Source of the DNA: Pseudonocardia autotrophica
GTDB taxonomy: Bacteria; Actinomycetota; Actinomycetes; Mycobacteriales; Pseudonocardiaceae
NCBI RefSeq assembly: GCF_003945385.1
Contig: NZ_AP018920.1
Coordinates: 2,108,001 to 2,172,000 of the forward strand
DNA length: 64,000 bases
Reading direction: 5' to 3'
Under the pieces are notes generated by a model. It did not search any database. It was given only the letters and a program-made list of their open reading frames with translations, and was not told where the DNA came from. This document shows, one piece after another, positions 50,956-59,906 of the stretch (the first letter of the stretch is position 1; every line of letters starts with the position of its first letter). Made by a program: the position numbers and the translations under genes.

Positions 50956-52446
50956 ATGGGCGCCACGAACGCCGGCACCGTACCCGTCGAGCGGCCGGAC
51001 AAGTTCTACATCGGTGGCCGGTGGGTCGAGCCGACGTCCTCGGACACGATCGACGTCATCGACCCGGCCACCGAGCAGGTCTATTTCAGCGTGGCGGAGG
51101 CGCGGAACGCCGACATCGCCGCCGCGGTCGGCGCGGCGCGCTCGGCTTTCGACGTCGGTCCGTGGCCGCGTCTGACGCACGCAGAGCGGGCCGAGTTCCT
51201 CCGCGCGATCGGTACGGCGGTCGAGGAACGCACGGAGGACGTCGCCCAGATCTGGCCGCGGGAGTCGGGGATCCTCGTCGGAGCTGCGAGATCCGCGATG
51301 GCCGAGGTGTCTGAGGCGTACTCCTACTACGCCGATCTCGCGGGATCGTTCGCCTTCGAAGAACCGGTCGCTCCCACCGGTGGCGGCAGCTTCGGTCTGA
51401 TCCGGCGCGAACCGGTCGGCGTGGTGGGTGCCATCGTCCCGTGGAACGTGCCGATGACCCTGATCGCGTACAAGCTCGCCCCGGCCCTGCTGGCTGGTTG
51501 CACGGTAGTCCTCAAGGCCTCGCCCGAGGCGCCGGGCGCCGCACTCGTCATGGCGGAGATCGCCGAGCGGGTCGGGTTGCCCGACGGTGTGCTGAACGTG
51601 GTCACCGCCGACCGCGAGGTCTCCGAGACCCTGGTTCGCGACCCTCGGGTCGACAAGGTGGCCTTCACCGGATCGACCGCCGCCGGAAAGGCGATCGCCG
51701 GGATCATGGCGGAGCGGGTCGGCCGCTGTTCGCTCGAGCTCGGCGGCAAGTCCGCCGCGATCGTGCTCGACGACGCGGACATCGCCGAGGCCGCAGCGGT
51801 CCTCGCCGGGGCGGAGTGCTTCCTCACCGGTCAGATCTGCGGGTCGCTCACCCGCATCATCGTCTCCCGGAATCGGCACGATGCGATGGTCGAGTCCCTC
51901 GCTGCGAGGTTCTCGCAGGTCCGGGTCGGAGATCCGTTCGACGCCGATGTGCAGATGGGCCCCCTCGCCACGCGACGTCAGAGGCAGCGGGTCGAAGGCT
52001 ACGTCGAGATCGGCCTGAGCGAGGGTGCGGTGCTGGCTGCCGGCGGCGGACGGCCGGTCGGCATCGAGCGCGGGTGGTTTGTCGAACCGACGGTGTTCGG
52101 CAAGGTGGACAACTCGTGGCGGATCGCGCAGGAGGAGATCTTCGGTCCGGTGCTGACGGTGATCCCGGCGAAGGACGAGCAGGACGCCGTCCGGATCGCC
52201 AACGACTCGATCTACGGCCTCAACGCCTCGGTGTTCACCCCGGACGCGGATCGGGCGCGGGCGGTCGGTGTGCAACTGCGCTCGGGGACCGTCGGACACA
52301 ACGACAATCGTGCGGACTTCGGCATCGGGTTCGGTGGATTCAAGCAGTCCGGTATCGGTCGTGAAGGTGGCGTCGCCGGACTTCAGGCCTACCTGGAGAA
52401 CAAGACGATGGTCTTCGACGAGCGGCCGGCGGGTTCCGGCGGGTGA
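50956..52446 (+). CDS. NAD(P)-dependent aldehyde dehydrogenase
   Basis: 496 aa, ALDH superfamily. Oxyanion Asn in VPWNVPM, general base Glu in CSLELGGKSA and the catalytic Cys in LTGQICGSLTR. NAD(P)-binding GSTAAGKAI and C-terminal GGFKQSGIGREGG are intact. It oxidises an aldehyde to an acid; substrate unknown. ATG 50956 has AGGAAGGA upstream. It is the last gene of the first catabolic unit before a 373-bp gap. Confidence 0.93.
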   Translation: MGATNAGTVPVERPDKFYIGGRWVEPTSSDTIDVIDPATEQVYFSVAEARNADIAAAVGAARSAFDVGPWPRLTHAERAEFLRAIGTAVEERTEDVAQIWPRESGILVGAARSAMAEVSEAYSYYADLAGSFAFEEPVAPTGGGSFGLIRREPVGVVGAIVPWNVPMTLIAYKLAPALLAGCTVVLKASPEAPGAALVMAEIAERVGLPDGVLNVVTADREVSETLVRDPRVDKVAFTGSTAAGKAIAGIMAERVGRCSLELGGKSAAIVLDDADIAEAAAVLAGAECFLTGQICGSLTRIIVSRNRHDAMVESLAARFSQVRVGDPFDADVQMGPLATRRQRQRVEGYVEIGLSEGAVLAAGGGRPVGIERGWFVEPTVFGKVDNSWRIAQEEIFGPVLTVIPAKDEQDAVRIANDSIYGLNASVFTPDADRARAVGVQLRSGTVGHNDNRADFGIGFGGFKQSGIGREGGVAGLQAYLENKTMVFDERPAGSGG

Positions 52447-52819
52447 TCGATCGCCGCGACGTCGCAGCCCGGGCCGGTGCACCTGCCGGGCCCTCCCGAG
52501 AGCGCCGGGCGGTGCAGCAGTCCGAGCACGAGCCCGATCGCCATCCGGTCATCCGGCACCGGTGTCGTCTCACGCCGGTACCCCGTCCCGATCCTCGAGT
52601 CCCTGACCGCCCACGGCCTGATCGGAAGTCAACGGTGTACGACGTCGTCATCCTCCACCACCGTCCACCGCCCCACAGCACACCTGCCGGAGGCCATCGC
52701 TCGCTCTGTTCCGGGACCGGCGCGGTCGCGGGACGGGCGTCGGTCACCGACGCGGACGGCGGCGCCTCATCCGGCGAGCGCGCCGGCAGCGGTGCCCGGT
52801 CTGCCGGACGCGGGCCGGC
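52447..52819. other. 373-bp gap between the two aldehyde dehydrogenase genes
   Basis: Nothing recognisable. Open frames on both strands have unlikely compositions, and no LacI-type site or convincing promoter was found. It may hold a degraded gene. Confidence 0.5.
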
Positions 52820-54277
52820 ATGACCGCCGGCACGCCCGTCCGGCGGGCCGGCTCCTGGATCGGCGGACGGCCGGTGACCGGTGCCGCGACCCTGCCGGTG
52901 CACGAGCCGTGGACCGGCAAGCTCGTGGCCGAGGTCGGCCTCGCCGATGCCGAGCAGGTGGAGCAGGCGGTGCAGCTGGCCCACCATGCGCGAGGCACTC
53001 TGCCGGCCGTTCCCGTCCACCGTCGCGCTGATGCCCTGCACCGGGTCGCGGCGGGTCTGCTCGACCGCACGGTCGAGGTCGCGGCGGCGATCACCAGGGA
53101 GAGCGGCAAACCGATCAGCTGGTCGCGGACCGAGGTGCAGCGGGCGGCCTCCACCTTCCGGTGGGCGGCGGAGGAAGCCGTGCGCTGGTCGGGTGAGCTG
53201 CAGCGCCTGGACAGCGAACCCTCCGGGGAGGAACGCCTGGCGCTGCACCGCAGGTTCCCCAGAGGCCCGGTCCTGGGCATCACGCCGTTCAACTTCCCGG
53301 TGAACCTGGCCGCCCACAAGGTCGCCCCGGCCCTGGCGGTGGGCGCACCGATCGTGCTCAAGCCGGCGCCGAAGACCCCGCTCAGCGCGCTGCTGCTGGG
53401 GGAGATACTGGCCGGCAGCGGGCTGCCGGAGGGTGCGTTCTCGGTGCTCACGGTCGACGACGACACGGCGGCCGAGCTCGTGGCCGATCCACGGATGCCG
53501 GTGGTGTCGTTCACCGGTTCCGGCCCGGTGGGCTGGGCCATCCGGGACGCGGTACCCCGCAAGCACGTCACGCTGGAGCTCGGCGGCAACGCCGGGGTGC
53601 TGATCTGCCCGGATTGGTCTTCGGACACCGACCTCCGGCGAGCGGCCCGGCGGATCGCGATCGGTGCCAACTCGCAGGGGGGCCAGTCCTGCATCTCGGT
53701 GCAGCGCGTCCTGGTCGACCAGGCGCTCCACGAGCGTTTCCTGCCTCTGCTGGTCGACGAGATCGAGCACCTCGTGGTGGGGGACCCGTGGTCGCCCACG
53801 ACCACGGTCGGTCCGCTGATCAACCGGGCCGCCGCCGAGCGGGTCAAGGAATGGATCGACGACGCCGTTGCCGGCGGAGCACGTGTGGTCACCGGCGGAG
53901 AGGTCGAGGGCGTGCTGGTCTCGCCGACCGTGCTCATCGACGCTCCTCCGCAGTCGCGGATCTGCCGGGACGAGGTCTTCGGGCCGGTCGTGACCGTGAC
54001 GCCGGTCGATGGTGTCGACGAAGGCCTGCGGGCGCTGGACGACTCGCGGTTCGGCCTGCAGGCCGGCGTCTTCACCCATGACATCCAGACGGCCTTCCGC
54101 GCGCACCGGGAGCTGGAGGTCGGCGGTGTCATCGTCGGTGACATCCCCACGTTCCGCGCCGAGCAGATGCCGTACGGGGGAGTCAAGGAGTCCGGGATCG
54201 GGCGTGAGGGAGTGCGGGCCGCGATGGAGGACTACACGGAGCCACGGCTGCTCGTGTTCTCTGAGGTGAGTCTGTGA
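52820..54277 (+). CDS. Second aldehyde dehydrogenase
   Basis: 485 aa, only distantly similar to the first. Asn in TPFNFPVNLAAHK, Glu in VTLELGGNAG and catalytic Cys in SQGGQSCISVQR. Resembles the ALDH families for lactaldehyde, glyceraldehyde-3-phosphate or phosphonoacetaldehyde. The presence of two such enzymes suggests consecutive aldehyde oxidations or two substrates. ATG 52820 lacks a clear ribosome binding site, and the N-terminus starts with MTAGTPVRRAGSWIGG. Confidence 0.9.
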   Translation: MTAGTPVRRAGSWIGGRPVTGAATLPVHEPWTGKLVAEVGLADAEQVEQAVQLAHHARGTLPAVPVHRRADALHRVAAGLLDRTVEVAAAITRESGKPISWSRTEVQRAASTFRWAAEEAVRWSGELQRLDSEPSGEERLALHRRFPRGPVLGITPFNFPVNLAAHKVAPALAVGAPIVLKPAPKTPLSALLLGEILAGSGLPEGAFSVLTVDDDTAAELVADPRMPVVSFTGSGPVGWAIRDAVPRKHVTLELGGNAGVLICPDWSSDTDLRRAARRIAIGANSQGGQSCISVQRVLVDQALHERFLPLLVDEIEHLVVGDPWSPTTTVGPLINRAAAERVKEWIDDAVAGGARVVTGGEVEGVLVSPTVLIDAPPQSRICRDEVFGPVVTVTPVDGVDEGLRALDDSRFGLQAGVFTHDIQTAFRAHRELEVGGVIVGDIPTFRAEQMPYGGVKESGIGREGVRAAMEDYTEPRLLVFSEVSL

Positions 54278-54494
54278 ACCGTCCACCATGGACCGGCATC
54301 CCGTCGAACCCTGCATCGAGCACGGCTGCACGCCCTCCGGCTCGGACCGGAAGGGACTCGGCCCGCAGTCGACGGGGCCCGCGCTCGGCGTCGAGCCGCG
54401 TACCCATCGGTCCCGTGATCAGCTCGGCAAGCACCGTGGACGTGGCCCGGCACCGGGAGACGGATTCGCGGCCGCCGCGCACCTTCAGGCGCCA

Positions 54495-54511
54495 GGATAG
54501 AATGCTTTCTC
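54495..54511. promoter_or_regulatory. LacI-type site C
   Basis: GGATAGAATGCTTTCTC, 14 of 17 positions matching site D. It may act with site B through looping; the distance between them is about 246 bases. Confidence 0.45.
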
Positions 54512-54713
54512 ATGGCAGTTTCGGCCGAGAGGGCGTCTTCGATCGTCGTGCGGACGTCGGGCTCGGCGCCTCGATCCGGGCGTGTCGTTCATCGTGCTTG
54601 CCTGCCAGCTGCGCTGGTGAAAGCTGGAGACAGTGGATCAGTGACGGGATGAACGCATGGTGTGCGGCAATCCGGCACCAGGGCGGGGTGTCGATGACTG
54701 GGTGCCGACGCCC

Positions 54714-54757
54714 TTGACTCAGCTCCGCTGACCAGAGATATGATAGAAACGAATCAA
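54714..54757 (+). promoter_or_regulatory. Promoter with LacI-type operator, site B
   Basis: TTGACT (54714-54719), a 19-bp spacer and TATGAT (54739-54744). The operator TGATAGAAACGAATCAA (54741-54757) overlaps the -10 end and the expected transcription start, the usual place for a repressor. It drives the unit starting at 54882. Confidence 0.6.
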
Positions 54758-54881
54758 GTTGCCGTGTGTCCTTCCACGGAAGGTGCTGCGGACCTGCGGC
54801 GCGTAGGGCACCTGTGCGAGATCACCACCCCGGCGGCCCGGAAACTCCGGACACCGCCTTTCACGTAGGAGACCGACTGCT

Positions 54882-55664
54882 GTGAGTGCTGCATCGACCG
54901 AGACCTCCGCCCTGCGGGTACTCGTCGCGGGTGAGTCGTGGATCAAGCACACGACTCACCTGAAGGGGTTCGACCAGTTCCACACCACCGAGTACGAAGA
55001 GGGCGCCGGTGAGTTCCTGGCCGCTCTGGAACGGTCCGGGTTCGCCGTGACCTACGTGCGGGCCCACGAGATCTCGGCGCGCTTTCCGCGGTCGGCCGAG
55101 GAACTCGATCAGTTCGACGTGGTCGTGCTGTCCGACGTCGGCTCGAACTCGTTCCTGCTGCCGGACGAGACGTTCCTGCGCTCGGAACGCAGCGCCAACA
55201 AGCTCGCTGTGCTCGCGGACTGGACCCGCGGTGGTGGTGGCCTGGTGATGGTCGGGGGATACATGTCCTTCAGCGGGATCGACGGTCGGGCTCGCTACGG
55301 CATGAGCCCGTTGGCGCCGGTCCTGCCGGTCACCGTGCTCGATCACGACGACCGGATCGAGGCCTCCGAGGGCATCAAGGCGGAGTTCGACCATCCGGAT
55401 CACCCGGCTCTCGGGGGCACTCCGGCCGACTGGCCGATGCTTCTCGGCTACAACAAGCTCATCCCGCGGCCCGAGGCGACCACGATCGCCCGATCGGCGG
55501 CCGGGGATCCGTTGTTGGTGGCCGGACAGTCGGGCGACGGCCGGACAGTCGCATTCGCGTCGGATCTGGCTCCGCACTGGGCGCCGCCTGAGTTCGTCGG
55601 CTGGGCCCATTACCAGAAACTGTGGGAAGGGATTATGAACTGGGCCGGTCACCGGGCACGCTGA
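54882..55664 (+). CDS. Glutamine amidotransferase-like protein (DUF1355 type)
   Basis: 260 aa, class I glutamine-amidotransferase-like fold, DUF1355/PF07090 type. N-terminal LRVLVAGESWIKHTTHLKGF, then YEEGAGEFLAALERSGF, VVVLSDVGSNSFLL and GGGGLVMVGGYMSFSGIDG. The usual GATase nucleophile cysteine is absent in the visible GGYMS elbow, so transfer of ammonia from glutamine is unlikely. C-terminal RTVAFASDLAPHWAPPEF. Similar proteins (also ThuA-like) lie beside sugar-catabolism genes. ATG-like GTG start at 54882; first gene of the unit with lacI and ribokinase. Confidence 0.82.
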   Translation: MSAASTETSALRVLVAGESWIKHTTHLKGFDQFHTTEYEEGAGEFLAALERSGFAVTYVRAHEISARFPRSAEELDQFDVVVLSDVGSNSFLLPDETFLRSERSANKLAVLADWTRGGGGLVMVGGYMSFSGIDGRARYGMSPLAPVLPVTVLDHDDRIEASEGIKAEFDHPDHPALGGTPADWPMLLGYNKLIPRPEATTIARSAAGDPLLVAGQSGDGRTVAFASDLAPHWAPPEFVGWAHYQKLWEGIMNWAGHRAR

Positions 55665-55910
55665 TCGGTCCGGACACGTTCCATCGCCCGCTCCGAGGGC
55701 GGAAATCGGATGGCGTCGGGTGCCTCGCTGCTGGATGTCCGATACGGGCCGGGCATCCGGCGTGGGACGATGACTGCGCCACGCCGGGCCCCGGAAAGTC
55801 GAGCGGTCCGGGCTCGCCCCGCCGCTGATCCCGGCAGGCCGGCCCCCGCCGCCGCGTCCACGTGTTCGCTCGAATCGGTACGCACAGGAGACCAGAGGGA
55901 GTGGAACGGG

Positions 55911-56939
55911 ATGTCAGGACGCCGTCGGCCGACCATGAAGGACGTTGCTCGGCATGCCGGCGTTTCGGTCAGCACCGTGAGCTATGTCCTCAATGACAGC
56001 GGACCGGTGGCGCCGGATCGGCGGAACCGTGTGCTCGATGCGATCCGCGTACTCGAGTACTCGCCCAACGAATCCGCCCGCAACCTCAAGCGGCGGTCGG
56101 CATCGACGATCGGAATGGTCGTCCCGGAACTGGCCAACCAGTTCTTCGCGATGGTGACCGAAGGTGTGCAGCGAGCCGCGTCGTCTCGTGACGTCCTGGT
56201 CGTCCTGGTGGTACCGGACGCCGGCCATCAACCGGAAGAGGACCAGACCCGGCTGTTGCGCAGCCAGCGAGTCGACGGCGTGGTCTATCTGTCCGGTACC
56301 GGAACCGCGCCCGCACCGCTCTACGAGCTGGCGCGCACCGGACCGGTGGTGCTGGTCGACGAACAGCTCCCGGGCCTGGAACTGCCCACCATCGTCTGTG
56401 ACTCCCGGCGGGGCGCCCGTGAGGTGGCTGCCCATGTCCTCGAGCAGGGACATCGCCGGCTCGCGGTCATCGGAGGGCCTCCTGCACTGTGGACGTCACA
56501 GCAGCGGCTCGCGGGCTATCGGGAGGCCTTCGCGGGTGCCGGGATCGACCCGGACCAGGTGGTCGTCCTCAATGGGGACTACCGGCAGGCGTCGGGATCC
56601 AAGCTCGCGCGCAAGGCGCTCTGCGAGACCGGCGGGCCGCGGCCGACCGCTCTGTTGTGCGCGAACGACCTGATGGCGATCGGCGCGGTCGAGGCGTGTC
56701 GTGACGTCGGCCTTCGTGTACCCGAGGACGTCAGTATCGTCGGTTTCGACGACCTCCCCTTCTCCTCGTTGCTGACTCCCAGCCTGACCAGCGTGCGCCA
56801 ACCGGCACACGACATGGGATTCCAGGCCGGGACCGTACTGCTCGACACACTCGAGGGCAGACCCGTCGGGCCGATCTCACCGCTTCCGGTGTCGGTCGAG
56901 CTCCGCGACTCGGTCTGTCCGCCGGAGGAGGAAACGTGA
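55911..56939 (+). CDS. LacI family transcriptional regulator
   Basis: 342 aa from ATG 55911. HTH at residues 8-30: TMKDVARHAGVSVSTVSYVL, then a hinge region with RNLKRRSASTIGMVVPEL. The periplasmic-binding-like domain has IVGFDDLPFSSLLTPSLTSV and LLDTLEGRP. The RbsR/PurR-like organisation suggests a ribose, ribonucleoside or purine-like effector. Five similar 17-bp sites with a GAAWCG centre in the flanking promoters are its best operator candidates. It overlaps the ribokinase start, so regulator and kinase are co-expressed. Confidence 0.93.
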   Translation: MSGRRRPTMKDVARHAGVSVSTVSYVLNDSGPVAPDRRNRVLDAIRVLEYSPNESARNLKRRSASTIGMVVPELANQFFAMVTEGVQRAASSRDVLVVLVVPDAGHQPEEDQTRLLRSQRVDGVVYLSGTGTAPAPLYELARTGPVVLVDEQLPGLELPTIVCDSRRGAREVAAHVLEQGHRRLAVIGGPPALWTSQQRLAGYREAFAGAGIDPDQVVVLNGDYRQASGSKLARKALCETGGPRPTALLCANDLMAIGAVEACRDVGLRVPEDVSIVGFDDLPFSSLLTPSLTSVRQPAHDMGFQAGTVLLDTLEGRPVGPISPLPVSVELRDSVCPPEEET

Positions 56940-57874
56940 TGCCCGGAGTTCTCGTCGTCGGGGCGGTGAACGTCGACATGGTCGTCACCGCCCCCACGCT
57001 GCCCTCGGCGGGGGAGACCGTGGTGGGTCCCGGTGTCGAACGCCACGGCGGCGGGAAGGGGGCGAACGCCGCCGTCGCCGCCTCTCGGGCCGGGGCGACC
57101 GTGACCTATATCGGCGCAGTCGGAGACGACGATCTCGGTCGCAGTGCGCTGGCGGAGCTGCGGGCCGACGGGGTGATCGTCGACAACGTCGAGGTGATAA
57201 CCCGCTGTCCGACCGGTGTCGCGCTGATCGTCGTGGACGAGAACGGCGAGAACCAGATCGCGGTGGGTGGCGGCGCCAACAGTGCGCTCTCGGTCGAGCA
57301 CGTGCACGAGGCTGTCAGCGCGAGTCTCCCCGAGACCGGCTGTCTCCTCGTCTCGACGGAGATTCCGGACCGCGCCGTCGCCGTCGCCGTCGAACTCGCC
57401 ATCGCAGCCGGCGTGCCTTGCCTGCTCAATCCCGCTCCGGTCACCCCCGTCGTCCACCAGCTGGTCGGATCCGGAGCGATCCTGACCCCGAACAGAGGTG
57501 AGCTCGCGGCGCTCACGCCGTCCGAGCTCGCCGGAGCCGACCGGACGATCGAGCAGGCTGTCGTCCGGGCACGCGCCTTGGCCTCGCGGTCCCGCGCACC
57601 GGTCGTGACGACTCTCGGCGCCGAAGGATCTCTGCTGGTCACCGCGACCGGTGATGCCGAGCGTGTCCCCCCGCTCCCCGCGACGGTCCGGGACACGACC
57701 GGGGCCGGCGACACCTTCAACGGAGTTCTCGCCGCGAGGCTGGCCCGAGGCACCGCGCTCCGCGCCGCGGTCGCCGACGCCAATGCGGCCGCCGCCCTCT
57801 CGGTGGCGATGCTCGGCGCCCGTGCCGGGATGCCGACGGACGGAGAGATCGACGCCGCCCGCGCCGGGCTCTGA
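56939..57874 (+). CDS. rbsK: Ribokinase (PfkB family)
   Basis: 311 aa sugar kinase. N-terminal VVGAVNVDMVV, signature 1 ERHGGGKGANAAVAASRAGA, signature 2 with the catalytic Asp in VRDTTGAGDTFNGVLAARL. These match ribokinase; another furanose kinase specificity cannot be excluded. ATG 56939 has GGAGGAGG 7 bases upstream; GTG 56936 is the alternative. Starts at the lacI stop. Its product would be ribose 5-phosphate, the substrate of the PRPP synthetase further downstream. Confidence 0.9.
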   Translation: MPGVLVVGAVNVDMVVTAPTLPSAGETVVGPGVERHGGGKGANAAVAASRAGATVTYIGAVGDDDLGRSALAELRADGVIVDNVEVITRCPTGVALIVVDENGENQIAVGGGANSALSVEHVHEAVSASLPETGCLLVSTEIPDRAVAVAVELAIAAGVPCLLNPAPVTPVVHQLVGSGAILTPNRGELAALTPSELAGADRTIEQAVVRARALASRSRAPVVTTLGAEGSLLVTATGDAERVPPLPATVRDTTGAGDTFNGVLAARLARGTALRAAVADANAAAALSVAMLGARAGMPTDGEIDAARAGL

Positions 57875-57949
57875 CCCGGTATCCCTGCCCTTCGACGCAG
57901 TCTTGAACCATCGCACCGCCCTCCGGCAATCGTCGGAGGACTTCAATCT

Positions 57950-57966
57950 CGATAGAAACGTTTCTT
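57950..57966. promoter_or_regulatory. LacI-type site D (best palindrome)
   Basis: CGATAGAAACGTTTCTT; its centre AGAAACGTTTCT (57954-57965) is a perfect 12-bp palindrome. It is about 206 bases upstream of site E, so the two could cooperate. Confidence 0.65.
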
Positions 57967-58145
57967 TACCTGAGATGCATCATGCTTGCCTGCAGTGCAG
58001 GCTAGGCTTCAGGCTCTCGGTCCGGCGTCGACCAAGCTTCGAGTTTGCGCCTCTGACGTGCATCGATGCTGAACCGGAAGGGTGCACTCCGATCGGGGGC
58101 GATCGCCGGCCCGGCAAACGTGGGGAACTTTCTCCGGTCGATGAG

Positions 58146-58173
58146 TTGACGATCACAGTAGAATCGATAACAT
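58146..58173 (+). promoter_or_regulatory. Promoter with LacI-type site E
   Basis: TTGACG (58146-58151), a 16-bp spacer and TAACAT (58168-58173). The 17-mer CAGTAGAATCGATAACA (58156-58172) fills the spacer, the same geometry as site A. It drives the NAMPT unit. Confidence 0.6.
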
Positions 58174-58335
58174 AGTGACCCTGCGAGTCTCCAGATCGGG
58201 TGGCCATGCAGTCCGCCCTCAGGGCTCTCAGGATGTGGCCGTCACGAGGTCACGCATGTCAGTCGAGCTCACTGCCCAGTCGCGGGCACCGCGCTCTCTC
58301 AGTAGAACCGACTCACGTGGAAGGCGAGCTACCTG

Positions 58336-59799
58336 ATGGGCTACCTGGACAACCTGATCATCAACACCGACAACTACAAGCACTGTCACTATCCGCTCTA
58401 TCCGCCGGGTACGGAGTACGTGTCGAGTTACATCGAGTCGCGTGGTGGGGCGTGGCCGGTGACGCAGTTCGTGGGTCTGCAGGCGTATCTGCGGGAGTGT
58501 CTGATGCGGCCGGTCACGCTCGAGGACATCGATGAGGCCGAGTTCGTGGTGCGTGAGCAGGGGATGCATTTCAACCGGGAGAACTGGTTGGGGATCCTGA
58601 ATGATCATGGCGGGTATCTGCCGGTGGAGATCGAGGCGGTCCCGGAGGGTATCGTGCTGCCGGCTCGTAATGTGTTGGTTCAGTTGATCAACACGGATCC
58701 GAAGTATTTCTGGGCGACGAGTTTCTTCGAGACGGCGTTGTTGCGTGCGGTGTGGTATCCGACGACGATCGGTACGGTGAGTTGGTTGTCGAAGATGGTG
58801 ATCAAGGAGGCGTTGGCGCGTACTTCGGATAATCCGCAGTTGCTTCGTAATATTCTGCATGATTACGGTGCTCGTGGGGTGAGTTCGCAGCAGTCGGCGG
58901 CGTTGGGTGGGTTGGCGCATCTGGTGAATTTTGATCAGAGTGACACGGTTCCCGGGATCCTGGCGGCGAAGCGGTTCTACAACGCGGGCAAGGTGTCGAA
59001 CTCGGTGCCGAATTCCGAGCACGCCGGGTTCTGTGCGTGGGGTCGCGCGCACGAGACCGAGGCGCTGCGCAACATGCTCGAGGTCTATGCGGGTAACGCC
59101 GGTGGTGTCCTGCTGCTGACCGACACCTATGACCACGAGCACTGCGTGAAGAACATCATCGGTGGCGAACTGAAGGAGGAGGTCCGCAACTTCCCCGGTC
59201 TGGTCGGTGTGCGGCCCGATTCCGGAGACATCGTGCAGGTCACCGCGGATACCACCGAGTGGCTGATGGACGCGTTCGGTTACGAGACGAACAGCAAGGG
59301 GTTCAAGATCCTCCCGCCGTTCGTCCGGGTGGTGCAGGGTGACGGTGTGAACTTCCACAGTCTTCCGCAGGTCTACATGGAGCTGGAGCGTCGTGGTCTG
59401 GCTGCGGACAATGCGGTGTTCGGGATGGGTGGTGGTCTGTTGCAGCATTGGAATCGGGACACGATGAACTTCGGTCAGAAGGCTTCTGCGGTGCGGGTGA
59501 ACGGTGAGTGGCGTGACATCGCCAAGTCGCCGACGGGTGCCGGGTTCAAGGTGTCCAAGGCCGGTCGGCTGGCCCTCAAGTATGAGAACGGTACTTACAC
59601 CACGGTTCCGAAGGGTTCGATCCCGGAGTCGGAGAACGTGCTGCAGCCGATGTTCCGTGACGGCAAGCTGCTCAAGAAGTGGGACTTCACCGAGGTGATC
59701 GCGAACGCCGAGCGTGAGGTCCCGGAGGAGTACTACATCGAGCACGTCGGTCAGTTGCGGACCACGTCTGCCGGTCGGGCCGCCACGATCCCGGCCTGA
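58336..59799 (+). CDS. nadV: Nicotinamide phosphoribosyltransferase (NAMPT/NadV type)
   Basis: 487 aa, eukaryote-like NAMPT family, which joins nicotinamide and PRPP to NMN. By comparison with human NAMPT: LATDSYK-like NTDNYKHCHYPLYPPGTEYV, the catalytic His in VPNSEHAGFCAWGR, the phosphate-site VNFDQSDTVPG and the nicotinamide/ribose site VGVRPDSGD. Arg and Asp of RPDSG are kept, pointing to nicotinamide. Third positions alternate between G/T-rich stretches (about 58600-58930, 59380-59620) and C-rich stretches, unlike the neighbours, so foreign or mosaic origin is possible. The ribosome binding site is weak. A phage-type Namat function is an alternative (see findings). Confidence 0.9.
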   Translation: MGYLDNLIINTDNYKHCHYPLYPPGTEYVSSYIESRGGAWPVTQFVGLQAYLRECLMRPVTLEDIDEAEFVVREQGMHFNRENWLGILNDHGGYLPVEIEAVPEGIVLPARNVLVQLINTDPKYFWATSFFETALLRAVWYPTTIGTVSWLSKMVIKEALARTSDNPQLLRNILHDYGARGVSSQQSAALGGLAHLVNFDQSDTVPGILAAKRFYNAGKVSNSVPNSEHAGFCAWGRAHETEALRNMLEVYAGNAGGVLLLTDTYDHEHCVKNIIGGELKEEVRNFPGLVGVRPDSGDIVQVTADTTEWLMDAFGYETNSKGFKILPPFVRVVQGDGVNFHSLPQVYMELERRGLAADNAVFGMGGGLLQHWNRDTMNFGQKASAVRVNGEWRDIAKSPTGAGFKVSKAGRLALKYENGTYTTVPKGSIPESENVLQPMFRDGKLLKKWDFTEVIANAEREVPEEYYIEHVGQLRTTSAGRAATIPA

Positions 59800-59814
59800 G
59801 GCACCCCATCCGGT

Positions 59815-59856
59815 TTCGGGCCGCGGGCGGTCCGGTACCTCCGGCCGCGGCCCGAA
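59815..59856 (+). terminator. Hairpin between the NAMPT-type and HAD genes
   Basis: TTCGGGCCGCGG (59815-59826) pairs with CCGCGGCCCGAA (59845-59856), an 18-base loop. Could be a partial terminator or processing site within the unit. Confidence 0.5.
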
Positions 59857-59906
59857 CCGCCCATCGGTCCATCTCGCATGACGATCATCAGGGAGTCCTG
59901 CCACTC

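Larger units (their letters stand above)
54278..54881. promoter_or_regulatory. 604-bp regulatory gap with two LacI-type sites
   Basis: No gene is supported in either strand. It contains site C (54495-54511), site B with its promoter (54714-54757) and a short AT-rich patch. The long non-coding span may include a degraded gene, but no domain was recognised. Confidence 0.55.
57875..58335. promoter_or_regulatory. 461-bp regulatory gap before the NAMPT-type gene
   Basis: No gene is supported. It contains site D (57950-57966), site E with its promoter (58146-58173) and an inverted repeat GCCTGCA-G-TGCAGGC at 57988-58002. The stretch is AT-richer than the surroundings. Confidence 0.6.

Noticed and set aside
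54274..54717. Open frame on the plus strand (147 codons) between the aldehyde dehydrogenase and GATase-like genes
   Set aside because: No domain, unlikely composition, and it covers the candidate operator site C.
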